Positions 50,755-50,889 of a DNA stretch of 50,889 nt are shown here, piece by piece. This DNA is from an uncultured Eubacteriales bacterium. GTDB taxonomy: Bacteria > Bacillota > Clostridia > Oscillospirales > Acutalibacteraceae. Position numbers and translations under genes: made by a program. How positions within the stretch are numbered: the first letter of the stretch is position 1; every line of letters starts with the position of its first letter. The notes beneath the pieces are model-generated. The model had not been told where the DNA came from. It was given only the letters and a program-made list of their open reading frames with translations, and did not search any database. Location: the NCBI GenBank assembly GCA_900316555.1, contig ONDL01000006.1, positions 1 to 50,889 on the forward strand, read 5' to 3'.

Positions 50755-50776
50755 GAAAAAGCCGACCTACGTCAGC
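50755..50776 (-). terminator. Terminator downstream of the rRNA operon
   Basis: GCTGAC-GTAG-GTCGGC is followed on the minus strand by TTTTTC. A T-rich tract also follows the 5S gene directly (50788-50799). Confidence 0.65.
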
Positions 50777-50811
50777 TTCTTTCAGATAAAATAAAAAACC
50801 CGCTGCAAAGT

Positions 50812-50889
50812 ATTGGCGTCTTCCTATTTTCACAGCCCGTCGCCGGGCAACTATCGTCGGCACTACAGGGCTTAACTTCCGTGTTCGGT
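50812..50889 (-). rRNA. rrf: 5S ribosomal RNA, 3' part, cut by window edge
   Basis: On the minus strand the sequence reads CCGAACACGGAAGTTAAGCC, then GCCCGGCGACGGGC and GTGAAAATAGGAAGACGCCAA. These are the conserved 5S loop and the 3' strand of the terminal stem. The 5' part lies beyond the right edge. The exact 3' end, near 50812, is approximate. 23S and 16S genes are expected further right. Confidence 0.95.

Noticed and set aside
1..50889. CRISPR arrays, insertion sequences, transposases, integrases and tRNA genes
   Set aside because: I looked for regular short repeats, transposase or integrase motifs and tRNA-like TTC loops and saw none that could be supported.

Overview
The window looks like a chromosomal segment of a gut Clostridia, most likely Ruminococcus or a close relative in Oscillospiraceae. 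The reasons are a stand-alone type I dockerin protein, a dockerin-protein-type C-terminal domain remnant, a tryptophan T-box upstream of an ABC importer, many lipoproteins with LxGC/TAC lipoboxes, strong AGGAGG ribosome binding sites and TTGACA-17-TATAAT promoters. The assignment rests on recognised families, not on a search.

Layout. 1-6.4 kb: surface and membrane proteins (a lipoprotein cut by the window edge, a secreted beta-helix protein, a DUF218 membrane protein, a lipoprotein with a duplicated domain, a bile-acid:Na+ symporter-family carrier). 6.5-9.9 kb: a DUF1858 protein, a truncated nucleoside hydrolase, an autoregulated XRE/DUF6442 pair, a frameshifted L,D-transpeptidase and an HD hydrolase fused to DUF4298. 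9.9-13.2 kb: a trpXYZ-type ABC importer behind a T-box leader with a TGG specifier. 13.4-20.9 kb: cardiolipin synthase, alpha/beta hydrolase, XRE/zinc-ribbon regulator, a patch of decayed genes, DegV protein and a KtrA/KtrB potassium uptake pair.

21.07-27.35 kb is the most unusual block. It is a compact two-operon cassette on the minus strand. One operon has a DnaB-C-type helicase and a replication-initiator-like protein, preceded by three perfect ATTATCCTT boxes (+ strand) around its promoter and followed by an AT-rich, gene-free tract with five TTATCC motifs. The other has two unknown proteins, a VirD4/TraG-type ATPase without membrane segments and a ClpP-like protease whose start overlaps the ATPase stop. 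No integrase, relaxase or other secretion gene is visible.

27.4-36.7 kb: an RpiB/LacB-like isomerase lacking the usual cysteine, an operon of two secreted lipoproteins (papain-like protease and tannase-like esterase), an internally deleted regulator, a LytTR(frameshifted)/DUF3021 pair, a two-component system missing the 5' ends of both genes, and an AbrB-type regulator with an amidohydrolase. 36.7-50 kb: HlyIII, CorA, GNAT, a helical-repeat protein, a CotH fragment, SstT, an MTA/SAH nucleosidase with an in-frame amber codon, LysR, a peptide deformylase variant, PadR/DUF1700, a YitT/YczE-type membrane protein, dockerin, a MutS-like ATPase, an esterase and an XRE regulator. The window ends inside a 5S rRNA on the minus strand, so an rRNA operon lies beyond the right edge.

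A striking general feature is decay: about a dozen genes are broken by frameshift, nonsense mutation or deletion, while their promoters and terminators often remain clear. Either the lineage is actively losing genes or some of the single-base lesions are assembly errors; the large deletions cannot be explained as errors so easily.
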